A stretch of DNA of 64,000 nucleotides from XYD12-FULL-36-8 sp041739035. GTDB taxonomy: Bacteria > Bacteroidota > Ignavibacteria > Ignavibacteriales > Ignavibacteriaceae. Both the position numbers and the translations under genes were made by a program. The stretch is from contig JBGSOQ010000172.1 of NCBI GenBank assembly GCA_041739035.1, positions 5,040-69,039 on the forward strand, read 5' to 3'. Positions 8,557 to 16,671 of this stretch are shown piece by piece; position 1 is the stretch's first letter, and each line of letters opens with the position of its first letter. The notes below the pieces were generated by a model. That model did not search any database. It had not been told where the DNA came from and saw only the letters and a list, made by a program, of their open reading frames with translations.

Positions 8557-9166
8557 TTAATAACCTCTTAATGGATTTACCCGATAGAACTATTCCTTCT
8601 TTTATTATATCATTTATAGGTGATTTCTTAAGGCGTGCCCGTTTCTGAAATTCTTTTAAGGATATGTTGAACGGTGCTAAAGTTATTCCGTAATTTTTAT
8701 ACAACTCATCCCTGCAGATATCTATCTTTTTCTCAAGTACAATTTTACTTCTTAAATTGGGAACAACGATACAGATATCGAAATCACTTTTTACTGTTTC
8801 TTCCTTACGTGCAACGCTTCCGTAAAGTATAACACTTATAGCTTCTTTTGACAATATTTTTTTCAATTCTGTTACTATCAAATCATAGTATTGACTTTCT
8901 GCATCCAGGACTGGTAATAAAACCTTTTTAACGAAATAATTCGAAAAGTTAAGTGTGAAAAGATGATCCCTGCCGCCAATCCGTCGGTTTATAATTTTAA
9001 GGGACTCAAGGTGTGATAATGCATTTATGGCAGCTGGAGCGCTTAAGCCGCCTCTTTTAGCAACTTCCCTGCCTGAAAAACCATTTCTTGTATGGCGCAG
9101 CTCCCGGATTACTACAATATTTGAATACGCAGAAAAAATTTCATTTAATGGCTTGTGTACTATCAT
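8546..9166 (-). CDS. Winged-helix plus minimal nucleotidyltransferase protein
   Basis: This 206-residue protein has two parts. A winged HTH lies at about residues 18-68 (SGREVAKRGGLSAPAAINALSHLE). A polymerase-beta-type nucleotidyltransferase lies at about 100-160 with the signature GSVARKEETVKSDFDI, that is GSx10-11DxD, so the metal-binding aspartates are present. It probably serves as the antitoxin or modifier of the overlapping HEPN gene downstream, and the HTH suggests it also represses the operon. The domain assignment is strong; the TA role is inferred from family context. Confidence 0.75.
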   Translation of the reverse strand: MIVHKPLNEIFSAYSNIVVIRELRHTRNGFSGREVAKRGGLSAPAAINALSHLESLKIINRRIGGRDHLFTLNFSNYFVKKVLLPVLDAESQYYDLIVTELKKILSKEAISVILYGSVARKEETVKSDFDICIVVPNLRSKIVLEKKIDICRDELYKNYGITLAPFNISLKEFQKRARLKKSPINDIIKEGIVLSGKSIKRLLNGN

Positions 9167-9418
9167 AACTGTGTTAATAAATGTTTACATATGTAATGTT
9201 TTCTTAACAAAGATAATTAAGTCATAATATATTTCAAAGAATAGATTCTTTCTGCGGGTATCTCCCAAAGGGACAGGTGCGAGTTCAGCCCGCCAGAGGA
9301 CGGGTAAACTTGATCCGCCAGCCCGCCCCGCTTCGCTTGGCGAGGCCGGGAAGGACGGACAGGCTTAAAATAAATTGCTAAGAATTTCATTCATTCCGCT
9401 GCAAGAAATAAAATATTA

Positions 9419-9623
9419 ATTTTCTTTTCTCTTGAAAGAAAAGAAACAAAAGTTCAAGACTGTAAAAAATTAACTAAGAATTGAAATCGCTTCGTTAAAA
9501 GAAAATAACTCGTCCCGATTTTATTGTGTTCAAATAAGAGAATCGGGACTCAAACAGATTTTCTTTTTAGACACTTCGCTAATTCATTCTTTTAACGTTA
9601 ATTTTTTAAGGTCATTTGAGGAG
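9419..9623 (+). repeat. Long structured repeat, copy 5
   Basis: The leading hairpin is CTTTTCTCTTGAAAGAAAAG. The outer stem AAAAAATTAAC pairs perfectly with GTTAATTTTTT. The middle stem AAAAGAAAAT (9497-9506) pairs with ATTTTCTTTT (9558-9567), and the terminal stem GTCCCGATT (9512-9520) pairs with AATCGGGAC (9541-9549). The stem sequences differ from copies 1 and 3 yet still pair, and the constant AACTCG and CTCAAACAGA are kept. Confidence 0.8.
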
Positions 9624-9667
9624 TATTACCAGAATCTATTTTAGGTCAAATTTAATATTTAATTCGT

Positions 9668-9799
9668 TTAGTAGAGTTTTGGGATTTGGTTGATACGCTT
9701 TATTACGTTCTCAAAATCTAGCCCAACTATTTCTAAATACCATTTTATTGATTCGTATAGTGGGCGGTTTTCTTCATTTACCAATTCCAAAGCTTTTTC
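9668..9799 (-). pseudogene. 3' end remnant of a second glutaminase/sugar-amidotransferase gene
   Basis: Read on the minus strand these 132 bases encode 43 residues and a stop (EKALELVNEENRPLYESIKW ... INQIPKLY). They match the last 43 residues of the intact gene at 17013-19046 with only three amino-acid changes, while the DNA differs at about 21 of 129 positions, mostly in third codon bases. The match stops abruptly at about 9800, where short CCCGAAATAATCCCG repeats begin. It is therefore the tail of a diverged paralogue whose body is missing, not a recent copy of the intact gene. Confidence 0.85.
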
Positions 9800-9966
9800 C
9801 TTTTTACTTTAATCCCCGAAATAATCCCGAAATAATCCCGAAACAATCCCGAAATAAATTCGGGACAGGGCTCGGGACAGGCCACCGCCTATGGCGGGGC
9901 AGGCTCTAGTTTAAGACCCGCCTACATTTATAATTACGGCGGGTAAACTGAAAAAATCAATTCTTT

Positions 9967-10052
9967 GTACCTTTCTCCCGCCTGAGGTCGGGTAAACTTG
10001 ATCCGCCAGCCCGCCCCGCTTCGCTTGGCGAGGCCGGGTAGGACGGACAGGT
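9967..10052. repeat. CGCTTGGCGAGGCCGG dispersed repeat, further copy
   Basis: The sequence is nearly identical to the block at 3504-3582, including GCCTGAGGTCGGGTAAAC and GGACGGACAGG at its end. Another near-identical copy is at about 9277-9362. Three copies within 6.6 kb with almost no divergence suggest recent spread or gene conversion. Confidence 0.7.
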
Positions 10053-10168
10053 TTAAAATAAAATATTTATTCTTTCTTTTCTTGGCGCAAGAAATCCCGA
10101 TAGTCATCGGGACAGGATCCGCAAAAGAACATGCACTAAAAAATAATTTCTAAAATTATTAATACTAA

Positions 10169-10344
10169 CTTTTCTTGGCGCAAGAAAAGTTACAAAAGAA
10201 ACATGCTCTACAAAAGAATTGCTAAATTTCTTCTGCTTTCAGCTAAAAGAAATAAACTCGTTCCCGTTAGCCGGGAAGTTCAAACAGAATTTCTTTTTAT
10301 CGCTTCAATTCGAATAAATTTTTTACGCAATTCTTTTGAGGAGC
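10169..10344 (+). repeat. Long structured repeat, copy 6
   Basis: Almost identical to copies 1 and 3: leading hairpin CTTTTCTTGGCGCAAGAAAAG, outer stem CAAAAGAATTGC/GCAATTCTTTTG, middle stem AAAAGAAAT/ATTTCTTTT, constant AAACTCG and TTCAAACAGA. It ends in GAGGAGCAGGACAGG. Confidence 0.8.
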
Positions 10345-10428
10345 AGGACAGGCCACCGACGAGGCGGGACAGGTCACCGCCTTTGGCGGGACAGACTGAA
10401 AAATAAATTGCTAAAATTATTGATACCA

Positions 10429-10641
10429 ACTTTTCTTGACCGCGATTTTCATCGGGATAAACTCCAGAAAAGTAGCCCCGCTATTCAGCGGGACAGGCTG
10501 CAGAACATGCACTTAAAAATAATTTCTAAAACTTCATTTCATTTCGGGAAGAAAAATAACTCTCCCGCCAAGGCGGGATCAAACAAATTTTTCTTCTGTT
10601 TCTCCATTACATTCAGTTTCTTAACGAAATTATTTTAAGGT
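10429..10641 (+). repeat. Long structured repeat, copy 7
   Basis: The leading CTTTTCTTGACC..CCAGAAAAG hairpin is followed by a CCCCGCTATTCAGCGGGACAGG micro-hairpin and then the long stem. The terminal hairpin has been replaced by CCCGCC..GGCGGG, which still pairs, and TCAAACAAA follows. It is similar to copy 2 at 1.9 kb. Confidence 0.65.
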
Positions 10642-10957
10642 GCTAAAAGAAATCCCGATACTACGACCACTGCCAGGGTCACCGCAGGGCCACCGCTGGA
10701 GCGGGGTAAACCACCGCCAAAGCGGGGTAAACGGGGTAAACGGGGGCAAGCGCGACAGGGAGGCTGACAGGTTTTAGTTTATCTAAATTTTAAAATTTCT
10801 CTTTTTCAATTGAAAAACGAGTTATTTATCGAAATGATGGATAACTAATGACCAAAGAATAGTAATGCTTTAAGTGAATCGTCTCTTGAAGCTATTTTAT
10901 TAGAATTGAGTTAAAAATACAGGGCTTATTGTAATGTGTTATGAAGGAGGAGAGGAA

Positions 10958-11239
10958 TTAATATACTTCTTCGTGTGTCCCAACATTAATTAAAAGTTTT
11001 TCAGTTTCTGTAGTTGAGGGATTTTGTACAAAAGTAAAAATAATTCTTAAATCGAATGCTGCTGAGCATGACCAATTTCCTTCTAATATCCCAGTTAATT
11101 TGTGGGACTTTAGTTTTGGATGGAAAGGATTTTCTTCGAGAAGCTTTATCGCTGCAATTATTTTTTCGCTTGATTCAGGGGAATTCTTTATAGTTTTTTT
11201 AAATGCACGCTTGAATGTTGATGACCAGTTTAGAATCAT
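10958..11239 (-). CDS. RelE/ParE-type toxin (YafQ-like)
   Basis: This 93-residue protein has the RelE/YafQ/plasmid-stabilisation pattern: an N-terminal strand and helix (STFKRAFKKTIKNSPE), a middle HPKLKSHKLTGILEGNWSCSAAFDLRIIFTF stretch and a C-terminal strand ending in LLINVGTHEEVY. In characterised relatives, Arg and His residues in the last strands cleave ribosome-bound mRNA. Its ATG overlaps the stop of the upstream antitoxin gene (TAATG), so the two are translationally coupled. Length and domain are complete. Confidence 0.85.
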   Translation of the reverse strand: MILNWSSTFKRAFKKTIKNSPESSEKIIAAIKLLEENPFHPKLKSHKLTGILEGNWSCSAAFDLRIIFTFVQNPSTTETEKLLINVGTHEEVY

Positions 11240-11457
11240 TATTCATTTTCGAGATCATTTAAAAAATCATCCACCGACCCTTTACCGGTTTTGTTTGCAA
11301 GATATTCTTGCTTGCTTTCTTTTACTGAATCAGCGAGTTCTTTTCTCTTTGCTTCGATGACTCTTTTATGAATAATTTCCGAAATCATTAACTGATCATC
11401 CAAGGGAAGTTTAGAAATAGACTCGAGGAAATTGTTTATATGTGTTTGGGCTTCCAT
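11239..11457 (-). CDS. Antitoxin of the RelE-type pair
   Basis: A 72-residue, highly charged, all-helical protein (LPLDDQLMISEIIHKRVIEAKRKELADSVKESKQEYLANK) lies directly before the toxin gene with a one-base overlap. Size, charge and position fit the short antitoxins that pair with RelE-family toxins. The C-terminal GSVDDFLNDLENE segment probably wraps the toxin. No DNA-binding domain is recognisable, so autoregulation cannot be argued from sequence. Confidence 0.75.
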   Translation of the reverse strand: MEAQTHINNFLESISKLPLDDQLMISEIIHKRVIEAKRKELADSVKESKQEYLANKTGKGSVDDFLNDLENE

Positions 11458-11651
11458 ATGTTTTAATCTATTTTTTTAAGAAATAATAGCTTTTGATTTA
11501 ATTTACACTAAATTTAATAATGTATCAATGACTCATTATCAGTTTCTCTATGTCATCTTGATTGAGGTATTATCACAAGGGAATTATTTTACACAATAAA
11601 GTTTAATGTAATATTATGTAAAAGTTTGAAAGCAGCTATAAATATTTATTA

Positions 11652-11854
11652 CAGTTTACTTAAGGGAGTGTTGCACAAGTAAAATAGCCCGTGGCTTTAG
11701 CCACGGGATGTTAAAATCCTGTAAACCATAGGACTTTAGTCCAATTAAAAAATAAAAATATGTGGCTAAAGCCAATAAAATTATGAGAACTGATTTTCCC
11801 GACTTAAAAGTCGGGACTATTTATTAGTTACGCAACAGACCCTTAAGTAAACTG
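11652..11854. mobile_element. MITE-like element with about 31-bp imperfect terminal inverted repeats
   Basis: The left end CAGTTTACTTAAGGG (11652-11666) is the exact reverse complement of 11840-11854. Complementarity continues inward with five mismatches over 31 bases. Inside are four palindromes: CCCGTGGCTTTAGCCACGGG, AGGACTTTAGTCC, TGGCTAAAGCCA and CCCGACTTAAAAGTCGGG. There is no coding capacity. The structure resembles a cluster of REP-type palindromes captured between transposon-like ends. Confidence 0.65.
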
Positions 11855-11904
11855 TTTGGAGTACACACACGTAATTAGACCTTAGTCACATAAGTTATTA
11901 TTAC

Positions 11905-12049
11905 CTCACCTTACGCAAGGATTGTAACTTCGGTAATTTTTAGGACTAAAGTCCATATTGTTTTTCACATTTTTTAACCCCAGACTTAAGTCTGGGGTTA
12001 CTACATCAACTATGAACTTAGGCTTTAGCCACATTTTGCGTAAGGTGAG
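11905..12049. mobile_element. Second palindrome-rich inverted-repeat element
   Basis: CTCACCTTACGCAA at 11905-11918 is the exact reverse complement of TTGCGTAAGGTGAG at 12036-12049. The interior carries GGACTAAAGTCC, CCCCAGACTTAAGTCTGGGG and a GGCTTTAGCC half. The end sequence ACCTTACGCAA is shared with the element at 7805-8024, so the two belong to one family. Confidence 0.65.
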
Positions 12050-12438
12050 TTATTAATAATGGGGCTTAAGCCAAATGACTTTTATTTTTTGAATACAGTT
12101 GACTAAAGTCAACTGCAATAGAAAAATTAAATTTTTGTACTTTTCTCCCGCCAGACCTGTAAGCCTCTGGCTTAGGCTGATAAAAGAGGCGGACGGGACA
12201 GGGCACGGGACAGGATTCGGAATAACATAGGAGTTTGGTTTGTCATTTCGATGAAGGTAAATCTGATAAAAAATGACGGGTAAACTTTAAACTCATCTCA
12301 ATACTTTGATGAATTCAGTTCTAGGGTAGGTCCGACTTATCTAGTTTACGCCGGTACAGGAGTAAGGAAAAAGGGGGGCAGGCAGATTTTGTTTTTAGTC
12401 AGCTATTTGTAAATATAATTGTTTTTTTATTTGTGATA

Positions 12439-12666
12439 TTAACTTAATGAAGCAATTCTATAAATCGCAGGACTGTACCGAGGTTTTGGAATAGGTTTTT
12501 TATTTTTTTTGGCAGAAGCTAACCATGCCTTTTTTGCTTCAATTATGTTCTTAAGCGCTTCATCTGGTGATTCACCAAATGCTGAGCAAAATTTTAAATC
12601 GGGAATATCTGCAATATACCCTTCATCTTCATCGCTGTAATAAATATTTATGTGGTAATCTTTCAT
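12439..12666 (-). CDS. hicB: HicB/UPF0150-type antitoxin
   Basis: This 75-residue protein has the classic HicB opening (INIYYSDEDEGYIADIPDLKFCSAFGESPDEALKNI) and a helix with AKKAWLASAKK. The tail is short, with no DNA-binding domain. It follows the toxin gene with a 4-base overlap (ATGA). This toxin-first order is the opposite of the pair at 2640-3112, and it is the common order for this HicB subgroup. Confidence 0.88.
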   Translation of the reverse strand: MKDYHINIYYSDEDEGYIADIPDLKFCSAFGESPDEALKNIIEAKKAWLASAKKNKKPIPKPRYSPAIYRIASLS

Positions 12667-12917
12667 AACTTTTTCTCCAAATCTAAATTGTAACTTTCGA
12701 CCAGTGAAAGAAATTGCTTTATTTGATATGGTTTTACTTTTCCTTTTACATTTTGAATATTAATAAGTTCCTTTACCATTGTATGTTTAAAGATATGATG
12801 GCTTCCTTTAATCCGATCTAATTTAAATCCAAAATCTTCTAATAGTCTAGCAAAATCTTTAAACGAAACATTTTTGCTGCCTGCAAGAACTAAGTTATAT
12901 ATCCTTTTACTTTTCAA
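12663..12917 (-). CDS. hicA: HicA family toxin
   Basis: An 84-residue HicA protein: helix SFKDFARLLEDFGFKLDR, then the catalytic GSHHIF at about residues 39-44, a strand ELINIQNVKGKVKPYQIKQFL and a final helix. The histidine needed for mRNA cleavage is present and the length is normal. The stop overlaps the antitoxin start. The N-terminal dozen residues (MKSKRIYNLVLAG) are longer than the family core, so a later start is possible. Confidence 0.85.
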   Translation of the reverse strand: MKSKRIYNLVLAGSKNVSFKDFARLLEDFGFKLDRIKGSHHIFKHTMVKELINIQNVKGKVKPYQIKQFLSLVESYNLDLEKKL

Positions 12918-14193
12918 CTAATATTCTTTTTCTTAAAATAATCATGAATTGATTGAAAAAAAATTATTTTTTTAAGTTTTTAAATTCATAATAATTAAAC
13001 CATCATTTAGAGCAGGATGTTGTATACTGGTTTGTGGAATAGGTAACCTAAATACTTTTTTAATAGTTTATTGCATGAAAACATTTAATTGCTGTACTTA
13101 TCAACTGTCGGATCAGTTATCTTACACCAGACCCGTAAGCCTCCGCCTCAGCCAGAGGCTGATAAAGCTGATAAAAGAGGCCCCGCCAAGGCGGGCTAAA
13201 CGGACAAGGACGCTGATAAAAGAGGCCACCGCAAGGCGGGGTAAACTGGACGGGACAGGATTCGGGACAGGATCCGCAAAGAATCAAGACTGCAAATATA
13301 TTTTATTCTTTTCTTAGCCCCGATTTTCATCGGGATAAACTTCAGAAATCCCGATAGGCATCGGGACAGGATCCGTCCCGAAACAATCCGCCTGAGACGG
13401 AAGGGACAGACACCAGAACATGCACTCCGCCAGTCCTCCAGAGGCGGATGCAAGGCGGACAGGTGCAAAAGAATTGCTAAAATTATTGATACCAACTTTT
13501 CTTGACCGCGATTTTCATCGGGATAAACTCCAGAAAAGTAGCCCCGCTATTCAGCGGGACAGGCTGCAGAACATGCACTGAAAAACTTATAAGTAATTTT
13601 CTTTTCTCTTAAAAGAAAAGAAACAAAAGTTCAAGGCTGAAAAAATTTTACTAAAGAATTCATTCGCTAAACTGTGGAAATTAAACTTGTCCCGATAATT
13701 GATTATGAGGAGGTTCGATATCGGGACTTCAAACAGAAATTTCCATTAATCGTTTAGCTCATTATTCTTTTCTACATAAAATTTTTAAGGCCATATAGAA
13801 AGCTGCATTAACGAAATTATTTTAAGGTGCGGGGGATAAGAATTAGTTTTGAATGGTGATGGTTGAATGTTGAATTGTAAATTAAGTAAACATGACCACC
13901 CCCGGCTTCCGGCTTTGCTAATAAATAAGCTGCGCCGGACAAGAAAGCCGACCCCGCCTTCGTTTCGACCTGTCTCGACTTGGCGGGCGAGCCAAGGCAG
14001 GCCACCGCTGGAGCAGGGTAAACGGGGTGAACGGGGCAGGCCACCGCCTATGGCGGGGCAGGCCACCGCTAAAGCGGGGCAGGCAAGCTTAACATTACAA
14101 GGAGGGGAATATTTTTTTAAGCTTTATTTGAAGGCACACTATTAAATCTATAAGCCAAATTATTTGGATGAGAGGAATCAAGAGTTGAGTAAA
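12918..14193. repeat. Intergenic region filled with dispersed repeats
   Basis: No gene is supported; several open frames cross GC-rich repeats only. The region contains GAGGCCACCGCAAGGCGGGG-type blocks (13130-13260), ACAGG hairpins, the leading hairpin of a structured repeat (13497-13580), a full structured repeat (13601-13790) and further GGCGGGGCAGG repeats (13990-14085). Confidence 0.7.
13601..13790 (+). repeat. Long structured repeat, copy 8
   Basis: The leading hairpin is CTTTTCTCTTAAAAGAAAAG. The outer stem AAAAATTTTA pairs with TAAAATTTTT, the middle stem TGGAAATT pairs with AATTTCCA, and the terminal stem GTCCCGATA/TATCGGGAC closes a large loop. These stems share almost no sequence with the same stems in copies 3, 5 or 9 but pair in the same places. 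The CTTCAAACAGA motif is kept. Confidence 0.8.
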
Positions 14194-15402
14194 TTATATT
14201 TTATGCGTTATCGGCCTCCTTCTTTTTGAAATAAGAATTATTAAAATTAAAAATGTGATTGAGAGAATATTTTGGGCAAATATTGCATAAAATGTTTCTA
14301 AATAAAAATCATTTGCAAATAAAAGCTGAATGAAATAGAAAAGTATTACATATATGAAAAAGTAAATATACTTTATTCCTTCAGAGACTAGCTCTTTTAT
14401 TACTTGCACTGTTGCGAGTATTATAGGAAAAAATGAAATAACAATTAGCCGCTCTATATCGTAAGCTATAAATAATTGCAAGTAACTGAATAAGATGAGC
14501 GGAGAATATGCCCAAAATACTTCGTTAAATTTCTTAGGTCTGAGAAAAATTATTAGAAAGAAACCACCGAATGCACCCAATACTAATCTATACCAGTTGA
14601 TTGCAAAGGTTAAAACCCATGGCTGATTATCAATTAAATTATGTTGTAACGAAGATTTTATGCCTATAAGCGTCGCGAGTCTGTGCATAAAAACTTTATC
14701 AAACCATTCTTGTGAGTGACTGTAAAAAGAGGTCTGCGAAATAATGAAGCTTAAAACTGAAAAAATGATAATAGCTGGCAAACTTATAATTATATTTTCG
14801 GCTAATAACCTGTAATTAATTTTCTTAAAAAGGTCTTCTTTTATATTGATAAAATAGTACAATGGTAAAATTATAAGCATCGTTTCTTTTGTTAATACGC
14901 CTAGTAGAAATGAAATACTTAATAGTATTTTTTTCTGTTTATAAATAAAAAAAATTGAAAGCAGCATGAAAAAGTAAAGGAGCGATTCTGGATACCAAAA
15001 CTCAATGATATTAAACCGCGCAGCCCATACAATTGAAAGGAAGAGAAGCGATCCCAGATATGAATAATTAAAATCCTTAGAAATAAAGTGAATAATTTTT
15101 AGAATTAGTACAGTAGTGAAGAATAATGAAAAAAAGTTAATTAGAATGAATGATGTTTTTTGTTGAAAAGGTAAGATATTTACTAAAAAAGGTTCGAAGA
15201 GCCGCCATGTGAATGGAGGAGGCTGAAGAACAGGGAAATCTTGAGCAGATTTAATATATGCTAAATGCATATATTTTGTTAAAAAGAATGGATGACCCGG
15301 CAGCATTAAATCAGAAAATATATATAGCAGGCCTAATAGCGGTATAAAGGAGGCAATTAAAAGTAATTCTCTATTTAATTTAAGGTATTGAAAGGAACGC
15401 AC
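14194..15402 (-). CDS. Multi-pass membrane protein, possible GT-C-type glycosyltransferase
   Basis: This 402-residue protein has about ten hydrophobic segments spread over its length and short hydrophilic loops. The first long loop (about 35-65, FFLTKYMHLAYIKSAQDFPVLQPPPFTWRLFEPFL) and the conserved-looking TKETMLIILPLYY at about 171-183 resemble the DUF2029/GT87 or EpsG-like polyprenyl-phosphate sugar transferases, but no diagnostic catalytic motif can be named. It stands alone between repeat regions, on the same strand as the polysaccharide block. The function is uncertain; a role in envelope glycan synthesis is only a guess from topology. Confidence 0.6.
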   Translation of the reverse strand: MRSFQYLKLNRELLLIASFIPLLGLLYIFSDLMLPGHPFFLTKYMHLAYIKSAQDFPVLQPPPFTWRLFEPFLVNILPFQQKTSFILINFFSLFFTTVLILKIIHFISKDFNYSYLGSLLFLSIVWAARFNIIEFWYPESLLYFFMLLSIFFIYKQKKILLSISFLLGVLTKETMLIILPLYYFINIKEDLFKKINYRLLAENIIISLPAIIIFSVLSFIISQTSFYSHSQEWFDKVFMHRLATLIGIKSSLQHNLIDNQPWVLTFAINWYRLVLGAFGGFFLIIFLRPKKFNEVFWAYSPLILFSYLQLFIAYDIERLIVISFFPIILATVQVIKELVSEGIKYIYFFIYVILFYFIQLLFANDFYLETFYAIFAQNILSITFLILIILISKRRRPITHKI

Positions 15403-15429
15403 TATAAATTGGATTTTAACTAATTTTTA

Positions 15430-15600
15430 ACTTTTTACAAAGAATCTCTTAACTACATTCTTTGCATTTTGTAGGATGAGCTGCTTGCACCAGAAGAGCC
15501 AGTCGACTGGCCAGCGCTTGGGATGGAGGCCAGAAATCCCGATAGTCATCCCGATAAACCGGGACAGGTCGGGACAGGCGCCAGTTCAAGGCTGAAAAAA
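15430..15600. repeat. Hairpin repeat, CATTCTTC/GAAGAATG family, copy 3
   Basis: Here the first stem is CATTCT/AGGATG (with one G-T pair) and the second is CCAGTCGACTGG. The GCGCTTGGGATGGAGGCC and CCCGATAGTCATCCCG segments that follow are shared with copy 2 at 3.4 kb. A fourth, more diverged copy is at about 15967-16060, where GGAAC/GTTCC replaces the second stem. Confidence 0.6.
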
Positions 15601-15650
15601 AATGACTAAGAATTTCAATCGCTGCGGTAAAAGAAAAAAAATATTTATTC

Positions 15651-15823
15651 TTTCTTTTCTCTTAAAAGAAAAGAAACAAAAGTTCAAGACTATAAAAAAA
15701 TCGACTAAAAATTCACGCCATTTCGTTACAACAAAATAACTCATCCCGTAAAAACGGGATTCAGACAGATTTTGTTGTTTTACACTACATTCTGTGAATT
15801 TTTTAAACGTGATTTTCTTAAGG
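15651..15823 (+). repeat. Long structured repeat, copy 9 (best covariation example)
   Basis: Stems are perfect and differ from other copies. AAAAATTCAC (15707-15716) pairs with GTGAATTTTT (15794-15803), ACAACAAAAT (15728-15737) pairs with ATTTTGTTGT (15769-15778), and ATCCCGT (15743-15749) pairs with ACGGGAT (15754-15760). In copy 5 the middle stem at the same position is AAAAGAAAAT/ATTTTCTTTT. The changes on the two arms are compensatory, which argues for selection on the folded form. Confidence 0.85.
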
Positions 15824-16098
15824 TCGGGGGAAATTCCTAATAAAATAAAATTTTTAAGGCCGAAGAAAAAAAATGCAATTAATTTAAGAACGGATGTTTT
15901 GAGAGCCAATGGCAAGGGTTGCAGCGATGTATTTATTTATTACGCTTGTTAGCAGCTACTTGTATTCGTTTGACCACATTTTTTGCATTTTGAAGTAGGA
16001 GCTGCTTGAGCCAAGGGAACAAATCGTTCCAGTGAAATAGAAAAGCAGATCATTTCACCGGACAGGCATTCTATCTTTTGGGATGCAATTATTAACTG

Positions 16099-16671
16099 TT
16101 AAAAAGAGTACGTAACACCAAGAGTTATTCCCGGTAAAATATCAGTGTCACCCTGGTAAATATCCCAGCCTATAATAGAAGAAACATCAAGGGTAGCTTG
16201 GAATTGATTCGTTAGTTGATAATTAATTTGGAGACCAACATTTACGCAAGTGTTTGGTTTGTTGTATAAATTATTATAAAAATAGCCAACCCCAGAATGT
16301 AAAAGTAAACTCCAGTTTTGGTTTGTTCGTTCAGGATGTACAGCTTTATTAAAATTAAGAACACCTTCGCCATATAAATAATGGTAATGATGCTTTAGAT
16401 CATCACTAATGGAATAAAAATAAAATCCTTTGTAGCCTATTTGAAGGGCGAAGTAGGGGAGAAGCCATTTGCCAGCAGTAATATTAAATAAAGGAGTATA
16501 ATTTGTACTGACGAAATCTTCATCCTTAATACCGGACATCTGCAAGCCGGCATTTAGAGCGATAAACCAATTTTGTTCAGAATCTATTGGTTTAAGTGCG
16601 GTTTGTGTTTGCGCACTAGCGACCGCAAGAAATGATAAAAGAATAATTAGTAAGTATCTTTTCAAAAACAC
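16099..16671 (-). CDS. Small outer-membrane beta-barrel protein
   Basis: This 190-residue protein has a signal peptide (about 1-20, ending AVASA before QTQ) and alternating hydrophobic/aromatic strands through the rest. It ends in a C-terminal phenylalanine (LGVTYSF), the usual last residue of barrel proteins recognised by the BAM complex. Gly- and Tyr-rich strands such as FALQIGYKGFYFY and LLLHSGVGYFYNNLY fit an eight-stranded OmpA/OprW-type barrel. I do not recognise a specific function. It lies just downstream of the polysaccharide block on the same strand, separated from it by a repeat. Confidence 0.7.
   Translation of the reverse strand: MFLKRYLLIILLSFLAVASAQTQTALKPIDSEQNWFIALNAGLQMSGIKDEDFVSTNYTPLFNITAGKWLLPYFALQIGYKGFYFYSISDDLKHHYHYLYGEGVLNFNKAVHPERTNQNWSLLLHSGVGYFYNNLYNKPNTCVNVGLQINYQLTNQFQATLDVSSIIGWDIYQGDTDILPGITLGVTYSF

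Larger units (their letters stand above)
9167..10957. repeat. Intergenic region with repeats and a gene remnant
   Basis: This 1.8-kb region holds two CGCTTGGCGAGGCCGG repeats (about 9277-9362, 9967-10052), three long structured repeats (about 9419-9623, 10169-10344, 10429-10641), a run of CCCGAAATAATCCCGAAACAATCCCG units (about 9815-9880) with ACAGG hairpins, and the 3' remnant of an amidotransferase gene at 9668-9799. I see nothing recognisable in 10790-10950. Confidence 0.7.
11458..12438. repeat. Intergenic region dominated by palindromes
   Basis: This stretch has no gene. It holds two terminal-inverted-repeat elements (11652-11854 and 11905-12049) and many perfect palindromes built on a GGCTTTAGCC, GGACTTTAGTCC or CCAGACTTAAGTCTGG core. 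From about 12140 it returns to ACAGG-type hairpins and short remnants of the GTCATTTCGA repeat. Confidence 0.7.
15403..16098. repeat. Intergenic region with two hairpin-repeat copies and one structured repeat
   Basis: No gene is supported; the open frame at 15586-15915 on the minus strand is the structured repeat read through. CATTCTTC/GAAGAATG-family copies lie at about 15430-15600 and 15967-16060, with the structured repeat at 15651-15823 between them. Confidence 0.7.

Noticed and set aside
13196..14145. Overlapping open frames on both strands in GC-rich DNA
   Set aside because: They cover ACCGCTGGAGCGGGG-type repeats and have no recognisable domain or ribosome binding site.
15586..15915. 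109-residue Phe/Lys-rich open frame on the minus strand
   Set aside because: It is the reverse of the structured repeat at 15651-15823.
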